Of a stretch of 64,000 nucleotides of DNA, positions 27,186 to 35,792 are shown in pieces. Under the pieces are notes generated by a model. The model saw only the letters and a program-made list of their open reading frames with translations, made no database searches and had not been told where the DNA came from. Both the position numbers and the translations under genes were made by a program. The stretch is taken from positions 1,054,001 to 1,118,000 of the forward strand of contig JAWKRT010000002.1 in assembly GCA_041389495.1 (NCBI GenBank), written 5' to 3'. How positions within the stretch are numbered: position 1 is the first letter of the stretch; each line of letters starts with the position of its first letter. This DNA is from Myxococcota bacterium. GTDB lineage: Bacteria; Myxococcota_A; UBA9160; UBA4427.

Positions 27186-30161
27186 TCACCAGTACGTGCC
27201 GACGCGGATGCCGACCGCGTGCGTCGTGCGATCGGCGTCGAGGCCCACGTCGTAGGCCGCGCGCGCCTCGTAGCCGTTCGCCGTGCGCACCGTCCACGCG
27301 ACGCCCGCGTTCGCGCCGTTGCGCTGCAGCTCGGCGCCGCGCACGAGCAGGCGCGCCGACGTCGTCTGGCCGACGAGGCGCGCGTCGATCGCGCGGTCGC
27401 GGTCGGCCACCTCCTGCTGCCACTCGCCGTAGACCTCGGGCAGGAGCCACACGTCGCGCTCGATCTCGAACGCGGCGCGCAGCCGCGTGCCGGCGCCGAC
27501 GACGACGGAGTCGAGCCGCTCGCGCGCGACGTCGAGTGACGCCGCGCCCGCGCCGCTCTCCCGGAACGCGTCGCGCTCGACGTGCGCCCAGGCGACGGAC
27601 GCGTAGGGCTCGACGAGCCACGCGTCGGTCGCGACGAGCTTCGCCGCGGCCTCGAGGCGCACGCCCGCGTCGAGCCCGTCGAACGCGGCGCTCGCGCGCC
27701 GCACGTCGGCGCCGACGGCGACGGTGCGATCGCTCTCCATCTTCGAGTACGCGACGCGTCCCGAGAGGCCGAGGCGCAGGCGCTCGCCGGCGACGCCCCC
27801 GTAGAGCGCGCCCGTGTACGTGTCCGCCGAGGTCGTGCCGGTGCGGTCGTCGAAGTCGACGTCCGCATTCGCGTAGCCGAACGCGGCGCCGAGGCGCGCG
27901 CTCGCGAGCGCGGCGCTCGCGCTCGCCGCGAACGGGCGCCACTCGGCGCCGAGCGCGCCGCCCGCGACCCGCGTGTCGAGCGCGCTCGCGCCGCGCCGGC
28001 CGTCGACGTCCGAGAACGAGGCGTACGGCTCGATCCACAGGTCGAAGGGCGCGTGTGCGACGGGCGCGTCGAGCAGCAGGCCCTCGCCGCGCGGGCGATC
28101 GGCGCCGAACGCGTCGCTCGCGTCGCGCAGCCGCCCGTGCAGCGTGCGCTCGAAGCGGCGCGCGTTCTCGAGCCGCACCGTCGCGAGCTGCGTCAGCGTC
28201 TCGCCCGCGAGCGACTCGAGCGCGCGCCGGAAGTTGCGCGTCGTGAGCGTCGAGAAGCCCTGGAAGAGCGAGAGCAGGTCGCCCGTCGCGGTCGGGAGCT
28301 CGGCGTCGATTGCCGCGGCGACGCTCGCCTGCGTCGGCGTCGCGGCGACGCTCGCATAGCTCGCGGCGTTGCTGTTCACGACGAGCTGCACGGAGCCTGG
28401 GAGCGTCGTCATCGAGACGTCGAGCAGCGGGAAGTCGTCGGTGAACGCGAGCGCGCCCGTGATCGAGCCGGCGGTGAGCACGGTCGCCGTCTGGCTCGTG
28501 TACGTGCCGGGCGCGACGACGAGCTCGAGCGTGCCGCCGGTGAGGCTCGCGGCGTTCGCGACGGCGAGGCGGTCGTTCGCGCCCGCGCCCGGCGCGACCT
28601 CGATCTCGAGCACCGAGCCGCTCGCGAATGCGACGGCGTCGACCGCGAGCGTGTCGATCGCCGCGCCCGAGGCGGCTCCCGGCGCGATGCGGCCGGCGTT
28701 CGCGACGGCGCCCGCGATCGCGCCGCCGCCGCCGAGCGTCGCCGGCGCGGCCACGCCCACGCCGCTCGTCGCGAGGCTCCCGCCGACGTCGAGCCTTCCG
28801 GCGAGCACGTTCGTCGCGCCCGTGTACGTGTGCGCGGCCGCGAGCGCGAGCGCGCCCGCGCCGCGCTTCTCGACGTCGCCCGCGCCCGAGACGGCGATCG
28901 ACGCGATCGCGTCGGTCGGCTGGTCGAAGACGAGCCGCGCGCCCGACTGCACGAGCGTGTCGAGCGGGAGGCTCGCCGCGCGCACGACGAGGGCGCCGGC
29001 GTTCACGCGGGCCGTACCGCCCGCGAGCGCGCTCGCGTTGCCCGCGAGCGTGAGCGTCCCCGCGCCGTCCTTCTCGAAGTCGCCCGCGCCCGAGAGGGCG
29101 CGCGCGAACGTCGCGGTGGCGGGCTCGTCGATCACGAGCCTTCCGCCGGCGTCGATCTGCACGTCGCCCGCGATCGCGGCCGCCGCGCCGCGCAGCGTCG
29201 TCACGTTCCCGACCTGCGCGCGCGCGAACGAGTTCGCCGCGCCGTTCGGTGCGAGCCGCAGGTCGCCGCCGCCCGTCACGAGCAGAAGCCCGCTGCCGCC
29301 GATCGAGCCCGTGTAGGTCGGCGTGCCGATCGGGTTCATCTCGAGCGTGGCGCCCGAAGCGACGCTGATGGCGCCGCGGAACGCGCCGGGCAGGCCGGCG
29401 AGCGTGCCCGCGTTCACGGTCGTGCCGCCGCTGTACGTGTTGGCGCCGGCGAACACGAGCCGGTTGGTCGAGTTCTTCACGACGGCGCCCGTGCCGCTGA
29501 TGATGCCGCCGTACGTGCCGTCGGCGGCGTCGGTGAAGAGGAGCTTCGTGTCGGTCGCGAGGTCGACGTTGCCGGGGAGGCTTCCGATCGCCACCTCGAG
29601 CTCGCCCGCCGTGACCTTCGTGCCGCCGGTGAACGCGTTGGCGCCGGTGAGCGTGAGGCGCGCGGTGCCGCGCTTGTCGAGCTTGCCCGCCGCGCCGGAG
29701 GCGGCGTCGCGGATCACCTGGTCGAACGTCTGCGCGCTGCGGACGTCGAGCACGAGCGTCGCGCCGCTCTCGAGCGCGATGTCGCCGTCCGCGACCTTCA
29801 CGTCGATCAGCGTGAGCGTCTGGTTCGGGTCGACGCTCGCGACGAGCATGCCGTCGCCCATCAAGGTGAGCCCCGACGACGCGGTCGTGCCGTCGAGCGA
29901 GAGCGTCTGCGCGATGTCGGGGAGCGGCGTCAGGAGCTGGATGGCGCTCGTCGTGCCGAAGCCCTGGAAGACGATGCGGTCGCTGCCCGCGGCGGCGTTC
30001 GCGTCCGCGACGCCCTGGCGCAGGCTGCCCGCGCCGGCGTCGTCCATCGTCGTGACGGTGAAGTCGGCGGCGCCGGCGCCGGCGGCCGCGAGCGCGACGG
30101 CGGCCGCGAGCGCGCCTGCGATCGCGCGCGGGCGCGCCGCGCCGCGACGCGCGCTCCTCAC
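27186..30161 (-). CDS. Autotransporter with repeat passenger and C-terminal beta-barrel
   Basis: 991-residue type V secretion protein. A signal peptide (about residues 12-35, ending AGAA) is followed by a CSLREA-like opening (TMDDAGAGSLRQGVADANA). A beta-helical passenger with repeated autotransporter units (GAGTLTLAGNAS, ANTYSGGTTV, HTYTGATNV) extends to about 590. A linker and a C-terminal barrel of about 285 residues begin at FDLWIEPYASFSD and end in TYW, with an aromatic last residue as required for BAM recognition. GTG at 30161 overlaps the TGA of the upstream crotonase as GTGA. No catalytic motif is seen in the passenger, so adhesion or surface display is the likely role. Confidence 0.87.
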   Translation of the reverse strand: MRSARRGAARPRAIAGALAAAVALAAAGAGAADFTVTTMDDAGAGSLRQGVADANAAAGSDRIVFQGFGTTSAIQLLTPLPDIAQTLSLDGTTASSGLTLMGDGMLVASVDPNQTLTLIDVKVADGDIALESGATLVLDVRSAQTFDQVIRDAASGAAGKLDKRGTARLTLTGANAFTGGTKVTAGELEVAIGSLPGNVDLATDTKLLFTDAADGTYGGIISGTGAVVKNSTNRLVFAGANTYSGGTTVNAGTLAGLPGAFRGAISVASGATLEMNPIGTPTYTGSIGGSGLLLVTGGGDLRLAPNGAANSFARAQVGNVTTLRGAAAAIAGDVQIDAGGRLVIDEPATATFARALSGAGDFEKDGAGTLTLAGNASALAGGTARVNAGALVVRAASLPLDTLVQSGARLVFDQPTDAIASIAVSGAGDVEKRGAGALALAAAHTYTGATNVLAGRLDVGGSLATSGVGVAAPATLGGGGAIAGAVANAGRIAPGAASGAAIDTLAVDAVAFASGSVLEIEVAPGAGANDRLAVANAASLTGGTLELVVAPGTYTSQTATVLTAGSITGALAFTDDFPLLDVSMTTLPGSVQLVVNSNAASYASVAATPTQASVAAAIDAELPTATGDLLSLFQGFSTLTTRNFRRALESLAGETLTQLATVRLENARRFERTLHGRLRDASDAFGADRPRGEGLLLDAPVAHAPFDLWIEPYASFSDVDGRRGASALDTRVAGGALGAEWRPFAASASAALASARLGAAFGYANADVDFDDRTGTTSADTYTGALYGGVAGERLRLGLSGRVAYSKMESDRTVAVGADVRRASAAFDGLDAGVRLEAAAKLVATDAWLVEPYASVAWAHVERDAFRESGAGAASLDVARERLDSVVVGAGTRLRAAFEIERDVWLLPEVYGEWQQEVADRDRAIDARLVGQTTSARLLVRGAELQRNGANAGVAWTVRTANGYEARAAYDVGLDADRTTHAVGIRVGTYW

Positions 30162-30967
30162 TCGCTGCCCGGCCAGCGCGGCTTGCGCTTCTCGAAGAAC
30201 GCGCGCGCGGCCTCCTCCGTCTCGCCCGAGCTCCCGGCCATGATCTGGTTGCGGTTCTCGAGCTGGATCGCCGCCTCGAGGTTCGGCACGTCGAGGTTGG
30301 CCCACATGACCTGCTTCGTCGCGAACAGGCCGAAGGGCGAGAAGTCGCAGAGCTCGTCGGCGAGCGCGAGCGCGTCGTCGACGACGCGGCCGTCGTCCGA
30401 CAGACGCGTGACGACGCCCCAGCGCTCGGCCTCCTCGGCCGTGAACGGGCGCGCCGTCATGATCAGGTCGTGCGCGCGCGCGGCGCCCACGAGGCGCGGG
30501 AGCGTGTAGCTCACGCCGATGTCGCAGCCCGAGACGCCGACGCGGATGAACTGCACGCAGAGCTTCGCCGAGCGCGCGGCGATGCGGAGGTCGCAGCCGA
30601 GTGCGAGGCCGAGCCCGCCGCCGTAGGCCGCGCCGTTGATCGCCGCGATGACGGGCTGCTGGATGCGGCGCAGGTGCGGCACGAGGCTCGCCATGCGGTT
30701 CTGCGCGAGGAGGCCGGCGCGCGGGCCCGACACGCCCTCGACGATCGCGCCGGGGTTCGACTGGTCGACGAGGTCGAGGCCCGCGCAGAACGCGCGGCCC
30801 GCGCCCGTCAGCACGACGACGCGACAGCGGTTGTCGCGGTCGATCGCGTCGAGTGCGGCGTGCAGCTCCTCGACGAGCTCCCACGAGAGCGCGTTCAGGC
30901 GTTCGGGGCGCGCGAGGCGCAGCAGCGCGACCTGCGGCTTCGGGTACTCGAGCTCGAGCGTGTTCAC
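30158..30967 (-). CDS. Enoyl-CoA hydratase/isomerase family protein
   Basis: 269-residue crotonase. The first oxyanion-hole strand is FCAGLDLVD and the second is GAAYGGGLGLALGCDLRIA. The usual P-E-x-x-L-G catalytic segment reads IRVGVSGCDIGVSY, so the first catalytic Glu is missing and an Asp stands near the second position; this suggests an isomerase or another crotonase reaction rather than standard hydration. GTG at 30967 is used. The 4 bp overlap with the autotransporter start (GTGA) couples two unrelated products. Pathway unknown. Confidence 0.9.
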   Translation of the reverse strand: MNTLELEYPKPQVALLRLARPERLNALSWELVEELHAALDAIDRDNRCRVVVLTGAGRAFCAGLDLVDQSNPGAIVEGVSGPRAGLLAQNRMASLVPHLRRIQQPVIAAINGAAYGGGLGLALGCDLRIAARSAKLCVQFIRVGVSGCDIGVSYTLPRLVGAARAHDLIMTARPFTAEEAERWGVVTRLSDDGRVVDDALALADELCDFSPFGLFATKQVMWANLDVPNLEAAIQLENRNQIMAGSSGETEEAARAFFEKRKPRWPGSE

Positions 30968-31081
30968 ACGGGGCCTCGTGGCGCGCGCGGCGGGCGGCGC
31001 GGCGGAGCGCGTGCGGGCTTCCGCTTCGCGCGGCGGACGGGCATCATGGCACAGCCCGCATCCGGGCAGGAGGGACCCCGC

Positions 31082-32401
31082 GTGCGCCGATCGCCGTCTC
31101 CGTTCGTCCGCGCCGTTCGCGCTCCCGGCGCCGCCCTCGCGGCGGCGGTCGCACTCGCGGCGGCCTGCGCGCTCGCGTCGCCCGCGCGCGCGGGCGAGCT
31201 GCCGACCGCGCGCCCGAAGTCGGTCGGGCTCTCGGCCGAGCGCCTCGCGCGCCTCGGCACGGCCATGCAGCGCTACATCGACGAAGGGAAGGTGGCGGGC
31301 ATCGTCACCGCCGTCGCGCGCGACGGGAAGGTCGTGCACCTGCAGACGCAGGGCGCGATGGACTTCGAATCCGGCCGCCCGATGCAGGCCGACGCGATCT
31401 TCCGCATCTACTCGATGTCGAAGCCGATCGCCGCGACGGCGCTGATGATGCTGCACGAGCAGGGCGCGTTCGCGCTCTCCGACCCCGTCGCGAAGTTCCT
31501 GCCCGAGCTCGGCGCGATGAAGGTGATGACGGGCTTCGACAAGAAGGGGCAGCCCGTCCTCGTCGACGCGAAGAGCCCGATGACGATGCGGCAGATGCTG
31601 TCGCACACCGCGGGGCTCGGGTACGGGATCATTCCCGAGGGCCTCGACCGCGGCGAGGACCTCTACCGCGCGGCCGACCTGCGCGCGCGCGGCACGACGC
31701 TCGCGGAGTTCGTTCCCAAGCTCGCGAAGCTGCCGCTCCTCTACCCGCCCGGCACCGACTGGCGCTACAGCCTCGCGAACGACGTGCAGGGCCGGCTCGT
31801 CGAGGTGCTCTCGGGCGTGCCGTTCGACCGCTTCCTCGCCGAGCGCATCTTCGGCCCGCTCGACATGCGCGACACGGGCTTCTTCGTGCCGGCCGAGAAG
31901 CTCGATCGCTTCACGTCGAACTACGTGTTCGGCGAGGGCGGGCGGCAGCTCGTCGACGGGCCGGAGCACACGACCTACGGCGAGGGCGTGACGTTCTTCT
32001 CGGGAGGCGGCGGCCTCGTGTCGACGACGCGCGACTACCTGCGCTTCTGCGAGATGCTGCTGCGCGGCGGCGAGCTCGACGGCGCGCGCATCCTCGGGCC
32101 GAAGACGATCGAGCTGATGACGATGAACCACATGCCCGACGGCGTCGTGCAGCGCATCGCCGGCGCCTACGAGCTTCCCGGGCGCGGCTACGGGCTCGGC
32201 TTCGGCATGATCGTCGACCGCGCGAAGGCCGGGACGACGGCGTCGAACGGCACCTACTGGTGGGGCGGCGCGGCGAACACGGGCTTCTGGATCGACCCGA
32301 AGGAGCGCCTCACCGGCGTCGTGATGACGCAGCGCTTCCCGGGCGAGCTGCCGCTCGGCGAGCTGATGCAGACGCTGGTCTTCCAGGCGATCGAGTACTA
32401 G
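31082..32401 (+). CDS. Exported serine hydrolase (class C beta-lactamase/EstB-like)
   Basis: 439-residue serine hydrolase. A signal peptide (about residues 12-39, ending ARA) is followed by the beta-lactamase fold: the nucleophile motif SMSK, the Tyr motif RYSLAND, and a GTYWWGGAANT segment in place of K-T-G. Such proteins are usually esterases, lipases or peptidases rather than antibiotic hydrolases. GTG at 31082 is preferred to the ATG at 31046 because AGGAGGG lies seven bases before the GTG and the signal peptide then has normal length. Divergent from the crotonase. Confidence 0.9.
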   Translation: MRRSPSPFVRAVRAPGAALAAAVALAAACALASPARAGELPTARPKSVGLSAERLARLGTAMQRYIDEGKVAGIVTAVARDGKVVHLQTQGAMDFESGRPMQADAIFRIYSMSKPIAATALMMLHEQGAFALSDPVAKFLPELGAMKVMTGFDKKGQPVLVDAKSPMTMRQMLSHTAGLGYGIIPEGLDRGEDLYRAADLRARGTTLAEFVPKLAKLPLLYPPGTDWRYSLANDVQGRLVEVLSGVPFDRFLAERIFGPLDMRDTGFFVPAEKLDRFTSNYVFGEGGRQLVDGPEHTTYGEGVTFFSGGGGLVSTTRDYLRFCEMLLRGGELDGARILGPKTIELMTMNHMPDGVVQRIAGAYELPGRGYGLGFGMIVDRAKAGTTASNGTYWWGGAANTGFWIDPKERLTGVVMTQRFPGELPLGELMQTLVFQAIEY

Positions 32402-32463
32402 GCGCGCGCCGCGCCGCGCGCCCGATGGCGGGCGCGCGCCGCGCGCCGCGAACAGAGGGCCCG

Positions 32464-32937
32464 ATGAGCGACCAGAAGAGCGAAGAGTTCGAGACTCCCG
32501 ACCGCGCCGCGATCCCCGGCATCACGCGCGCGCACGTGGCCGAGATGGAGGCGTCGAACGACGACGCCGTCTGGGTGCGCGCCGGCATGGCGCACATGCT
32601 CGTGCGCACGCTCGGCCGCAAGTCGGGCCGCGAGCACAAGGTGGCGCTGCCCTACTGGCTCGACGCGCAGGGGCGGCCCGTCGTCGTCGGGTCCTACGCC
32701 GGCGCGCCGCAGCACCCCGCCTGGTACCTCAACCTCGCCGACCGCAGCGCGAACCCCGAGGTCTTCTGCCGCTTCCAGCACGAGGATTTCTGGGCGCGCG
32801 CCGACGTCCTCGACGGCGACGAGTACCGCGCCGTGTGGGACGCGCTCACGACGGACCGCGCCTACTATCGCGACTACCAGAAGCTCACCGAGCGGCGCCT
32901 GCCGCTCGTGCGCTTCGCGAAGCTGCGAAGCGCCTAG
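32464..32937 (+). CDS. F420-type (deazaflavin-dependent) nitroreductase family protein
   Basis: 157-residue DUF385/Ddn-like split-barrel protein. Hallmarks are LGRKSGREHKVALPYW, VVVGSYAGAPQHPAWYLNL and the SANPEVFCRFQ segment. Members in actinobacteria use coenzyme F420 to reduce nitro or quinone groups; cofactor use here is inferred. ATG has only a weak purine-rich site upstream. It follows the serine hydrolase by 62 bp and precedes a crotonase by 36 bp on the same strand, so all three may be one transcript. Confidence 0.85.
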   Translation: MSDQKSEEFETPDRAAIPGITRAHVAEMEASNDDAVWVRAGMAHMLVRTLGRKSGREHKVALPYWLDAQGRPVVVGSYAGAPQHPAWYLNLADRSANPEVFCRFQHEDFWARADVLDGDEYRAVWDALTTDRAYYRDYQKLTERRLPLVRFAKLRSA

Positions 32938-32973
32938 CGTCGGCCGAACGCGCTCGGCCTCGAGGTACGACGG

Positions 32974-33621
32974 ATGATCGAGCACACCCGCGACGGCGAC
33001 GTCCACGTCCTGCGCATGACGAACGGCGAGAACCGCATGGGCCCCGAGTTCGTGCGGCGCTTCGGCGCCGTCCTCGACGACGTCGAGGCCAAGAGCGAGG
33101 GCGCCTGCGCGCTCGTCGTCACCGGCGAAGGCAAGTTCTTCAGCAACGGCATCGACCTCGCCGCCGCCGCGACGCTCGACGCCGACGGGCTGCGCGCCTT
33201 CACGCACGACTTCGAGGCCCTCGGCGTCCGCCTCGCCCTCCTGCCCGTGCCCACCATCGCCGCGCTCAACGGCCACGCCTTCGCCGGCGGCGCCGTCTTC
33301 GCGCTCGCCTGCGACGAGCGCGTCATGCGCACCGACCGCGGCTGGCTCTGCCTCAACGAGGTCGACGTCCAGGTGCCGCTCCCCCGCCGCCTCATGAACG
33401 TCGTCCGCGCGAAGCTCACGCCCGCCGTCGCCCGCGACGCCCTGCTCGCCGCCCGCCGCTTCACCGGCCCCGAGGCCCTCGCCAACGCCGTCGTCGACGC
33501 CTGCGTTCCCGAACCCGACGTCCTCCCCCGCGCCCTCGAACGCGCACGCGCCCTCGCCACCAAGCCCCGCGCGACCTTCGCCGCGATCAAGCGGGAGTGG
33601 CTGCGGGGGGTGGGGGACTAG
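32974..33621 (+). CDS. Enoyl-CoA hydratase/isomerase (delta-isomerase-like)
   Basis: 215-residue short crotonase. FFSNGIDL provides the first oxyanion strand and GHAFAGGAVFALACDERVM the second. The catalytic segment is WLCLNEVDVQVPLP, with one Glu in the position used by delta3,delta2-enoyl-CoA isomerases. It is shorter than ordinary hydratases (about 260), which also fits the isomerase-like subgroup. ATG at 32974, 36 bp after the nitroreductase gene. C-rich third positions in the middle of the gene differ slightly from neighbours. Confidence 0.88.
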   Translation: MIEHTRDGDVHVLRMTNGENRMGPEFVRRFGAVLDDVEAKSEGACALVVTGEGKFFSNGIDLAAAATLDADGLRAFTHDFEALGVRLALLPVPTIAALNGHAFAGGAVFALACDERVMRTDRGWLCLNEVDVQVPLPRRLMNVVRAKLTPAVARDALLAARRFTGPEALANAVVDACVPEPDVLPRALERARALATKPRATFAAIKREWLRGVGD

Positions 33622-33691
33622 CGAGCGGCTCGGCGCGGGTGCCGTTCGAACGGGCCGGCGTCGGGACGACGGACCAGAGGAGCGCCGTCGC

Positions 33692-34618
33692 CTACTTCCC
33701 CGGCCGGCTCGGCTGCTCGGCGCCCGTTCGGTAGTCGCCGAACTTCTCGTCGCGCTTCTGGAGGGCGGAGGTCAGCTTGCCCTTGCCGGGGCCGACGTCC
33801 TTGATGAAGTCCTTGAAGCCCTGCTGGTGCGTCGCGAGGGTGCAGAGCTCGGTGCCCTGGCGGATGCCCTCGCGCAGGCCCATCACGGACATCTGGCGGT
33901 GCACGGCGCGCTTGTTGAGCTGCACGATGTCGGGCGGGATCTGCGCGATGCGCTGCGCGATCTCGAGCACGCGCTCTTCGAGCTCCTCGATCGGGTAGGC
34001 GCGCGTCGCCCAGCCGCGCTGCGCGGCCTCGATGCCGCTGATCGAATCGCCCGTCAGCATCATCTCCATGCCGCGGCGCATGCCGACGAGCCACGCGTGG
34101 AACTGCATGTCGGGGACGCCGAAGCGCACGGCCGGGTATCCCATCTGCGCGTCCTCGGCCATGTAGACGAGGTCGCAGCCGGTTGCGAGTTCGGAGCCGC
34201 CGGCCAGGCAGTAGCCGTGCACCTGTGCGATCACGGGCTTCGACATGTCCCAGATGCCCATCCAGCCGTCGGTCACGTGGCGCGGCCACTGGCCTTCGCC
34301 GGGCGCGGTGAAGAACGGGTACTCGAGGCCTTCGTTGCCGCCGCCGAGGTCGTAGCCGGCTGAGAAGCTGGGCCCGGCGCCGCGCACGATCATGACGCGC
34401 ACGTCGGGGTCGAGGTCGCCCTGCTGCAGCGCGTGCAGGAGCTGCCCGCGCAGCGCGTGGTTGAGCGCGTTGCGCTTCTCGGGCCGGTTGAGCGTGACGC
34501 GCCGGACGTGGGGCGCCGGCTCGTCGACGAGGATCACGGTGTAGTCGTCGGCGGAGAGCGGGCGGCTCACGCGCAGGGTGCGGTCGTCGTAGGGGTTCGA
34601 GTCGGCGCCGCTGCTCAT
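33692..34618 (-). CDS. Enoyl-CoA hydratase/isomerase family protein
   Basis: 308-residue crotonase. Oxyanion motifs are FSAGYDLGGG and GYCLAGGSELATGCDLVYMA. The segment after it, MGYPAVRFGVPDMQFHAWLVGMR, departs from the classical Glu-containing hydratase segment. A C-terminal extension carries a Lys-rich tail (GPGKGKLTSALQKRDEKF). ATG at 34618 has GGAGGAC upstream, and a good promoter lies at 34656-34685. It converges with the short crotonase at 32974. Specific reaction unknown. Confidence 0.9.
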   Translation of the reverse strand: MSSGADSNPYDDRTLRVSRPLSADDYTVILVDEPAPHVRRVTLNRPEKRNALNHALRGQLLHALQQGDLDPDVRVMIVRGAGPSFSAGYDLGGGNEGLEYPFFTAPGEGQWPRHVTDGWMGIWDMSKPVIAQVHGYCLAGGSELATGCDLVYMAEDAQMGYPAVRFGVPDMQFHAWLVGMRRGMEMMLTGDSISGIEAAQRGWATRAYPIEELEERVLEIAQRIAQIPPDIVQLNKRAVHRQMSVMGLREGIRQGTELCTLATHQQGFKDFIKDVGPGKGKLTSALQKRDEKFGDYRTGAEQPSRPGK

Positions 34619-34655
34619 GTCGTCCTCCGATGGCGGGTACGGGCGGAAGGGGCGC

Positions 34656-34685
34656 ATTGGAATGCGCCGCGGCGCGTCGTGTCAA
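34656..34685 (-). promoter_or_regulatory. Candidate sigma70-type promoter for the 33692-34618 crotonase
   Basis: On the minus strand a perfect TTGACA (34685-34680) is followed after 18 bp by TCCAAT (34661-34656, 4/6). Predicted start near 34649, giving a leader of about 30 bases that carries the GGAGGAC ribosome site. Confidence 0.5.
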
Positions 34686-34731
34686 GCGCGGCGCGCGAGC
34701 CCGGCGCGCGAGCCCGGCGCGCGGCCGCGCT

Positions 34732-35238
34732 CTAGCGGGGCGCGCGCGTCAGGTAGCCGTACACGTCGACGGTGACGACGGGCGAGCCGCCCTGCGCGCT
34801 GAACACGGAGTTCGTGAAGCCGCATCCCGGGCCGACGACCGCGCCGGAGGTGAGGCTCGCTCGTCCGCCGCCGTAGCCGGCAGTGCCCAGCTGCACGAGG
34901 ACGTCGACGATGGTGAAGACGGCGGGGCTCCCGCTGGCGGGACAGCTGCGCTGCGGCCGCACGGCGACGAAGCCGGAGGCCGGCCCCGCGAACACGCCCG
35001 CCACCACGTCGGTGACGACGAGCGCCATCCGGGGAGGCACCACGAACGGCGTCGACCCGAGGAGCCCCGACGCCTCGACGCGCCGGAACTGGTTCGAGAA
35101 GAGCTGGAGGTGGACGAGATCGTCGGTCTTCACGCCGACGTGCGTCGGAGCGGCGAGCCCGGCCGACGCGGCCGCCGTCGACAGCAGGAGCACGAGCGCG
35201 ACACCCGTTCGGCGAACACGCTTCCGCGCGGACTTCAT
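34732..35238 (-). CDS. Secreted hypothetical protein
   Basis: 168-residue protein with a clear signal peptide (basic MKSARKRVRR, then hydrophobic to about residue 29, ending SAGLAA). The mature part is beta-rich, with two Cys that could form a disulfide (RSCPASG and GPGCGF). I do not recognise the family. ATG at 35238 has GGAGG nine bases upstream and a TTGACA promoter-like element just before it. It stands alone between a crotonase and a DUF3127 gene on the same strand. Confidence 0.75.
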   Translation of the reverse strand: MKSARKRVRRTGVALVLLLSTAAASAGLAAPTHVGVKTDDLVHLQLFSNQFRRVEASGLLGSTPFVVPPRMALVVTDVVAGVFAGPASGFVAVRPQRSCPASGSPAVFTIVDVLVQLGTAGYGGGRASLTSGAVVGPGCGFTNSVFSAQGGSPVVTVDVYGYLTRAPR

Positions 35239-35273
35239 CGAGACGTCCTCCGCTCCACCGGGGAGCGGTGCGG

Positions 35274-35304
35274 AGCCTAACCTCGCGCCGCGCGCCGGTG
35301 TCAA
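35274..35304 (-). promoter_or_regulatory. Candidate promoter for the 34732-35238 gene
   Basis: On the minus strand a perfect TTGACA (35304-35299) precedes TAGGCT (35279-35274) with a 19 bp spacer. A shorter-spaced but poorer alternative -10 is GTTAGG. Position fits a leader of about 25-30 bases. Confidence 0.4.
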
Positions 35305-35347
35305 GCGCGCTCGCGCGGTGCGGGCGCCCGCCGCCCGCGCGCCGCGC

Positions 35348-35716
35348 TCAGAACGGGATGTCGTCGTCGGAGGGCGGCGGGACGTCGTCGGACGGGCCGG
35401 GGCCGAAGCCGCTGCCGAAGTCGGCGCCGGCGCCGGTGCGCTCGATGGTCCAGACGTCGAGGCTGTTGAAGTACTTGATGTCGCCCTTCGGGCTCTTCCA
35501 CTCGCGGCCGCGCAGGCTGAACTCGACGCGCACCTCGTCGCCGACCGCGAAGCCGTCGAGGTTCTCGCAGCGGTTGCCCGTGAGCTGGAACTGCACGTAC
35601 TGCGGGTACTGCGGGTTGTCGGCGAGCTCGAGCACGAACTCGCGCTTGCGGAAGCGCTCGGTCACCTGCTGTGCCTCGAAGAGCACGTGGATCTTGCCGG
35701 TCGTCTCGAGTCCCAT
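35348..35716 (-). CDS. DUF3127 protein with SSB-like C-terminal tip
   Basis: 122-residue protein. Residues 1-93 match the DUF3127 OB-like domain (GLETTGKIHVLFEAQQVTERF, KREFVLEL, DGFAVGDEVRVEFSLRGREW). A flexible Gly/Pro/Asp tail ends in DDDIPF, identical in form to the acidic tip of single-strand DNA-binding proteins that docks RecO, PriA, exonuclease I and others. A role in DNA maintenance is therefore plausible. Family members are best known from Bacteroidota. The ATG at 35716 has a purine-rich GAGGGAGA site upstream. It stands alone between secreted-protein genes. Confidence 0.85.
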   Translation of the reverse strand: MGLETTGKIHVLFEAQQVTERFRKREFVLELADNPQYPQYVQFQLTGNRCENLDGFAVGDEVRVEFSLRGREWKSPKGDIKYFNSLDVWTIERTGAGADFGSGFGPGPSDDVPPPSDDDIPF

Positions 35717-35792
35717 CGTCTCCCTCTCGGTGTCCCCGCGGATCCGCGCTGGGCCCGCTCTCGTGTCTTCGCGTCGGTCGTCGCCGCGCGCT

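Noticed and set aside
31046..31081. ATG at 31046 as the start of the serine hydrolase.
   Set aside because: No ribosome site fits it, while GTG at 31082 has AGGAGGG seven bases upstream and gives a normal signal peptide.
31082..32401. True class C beta-lactamase.
   Set aside because: The third motif is not K-T-G and the protein resembles EstB-like esterases.
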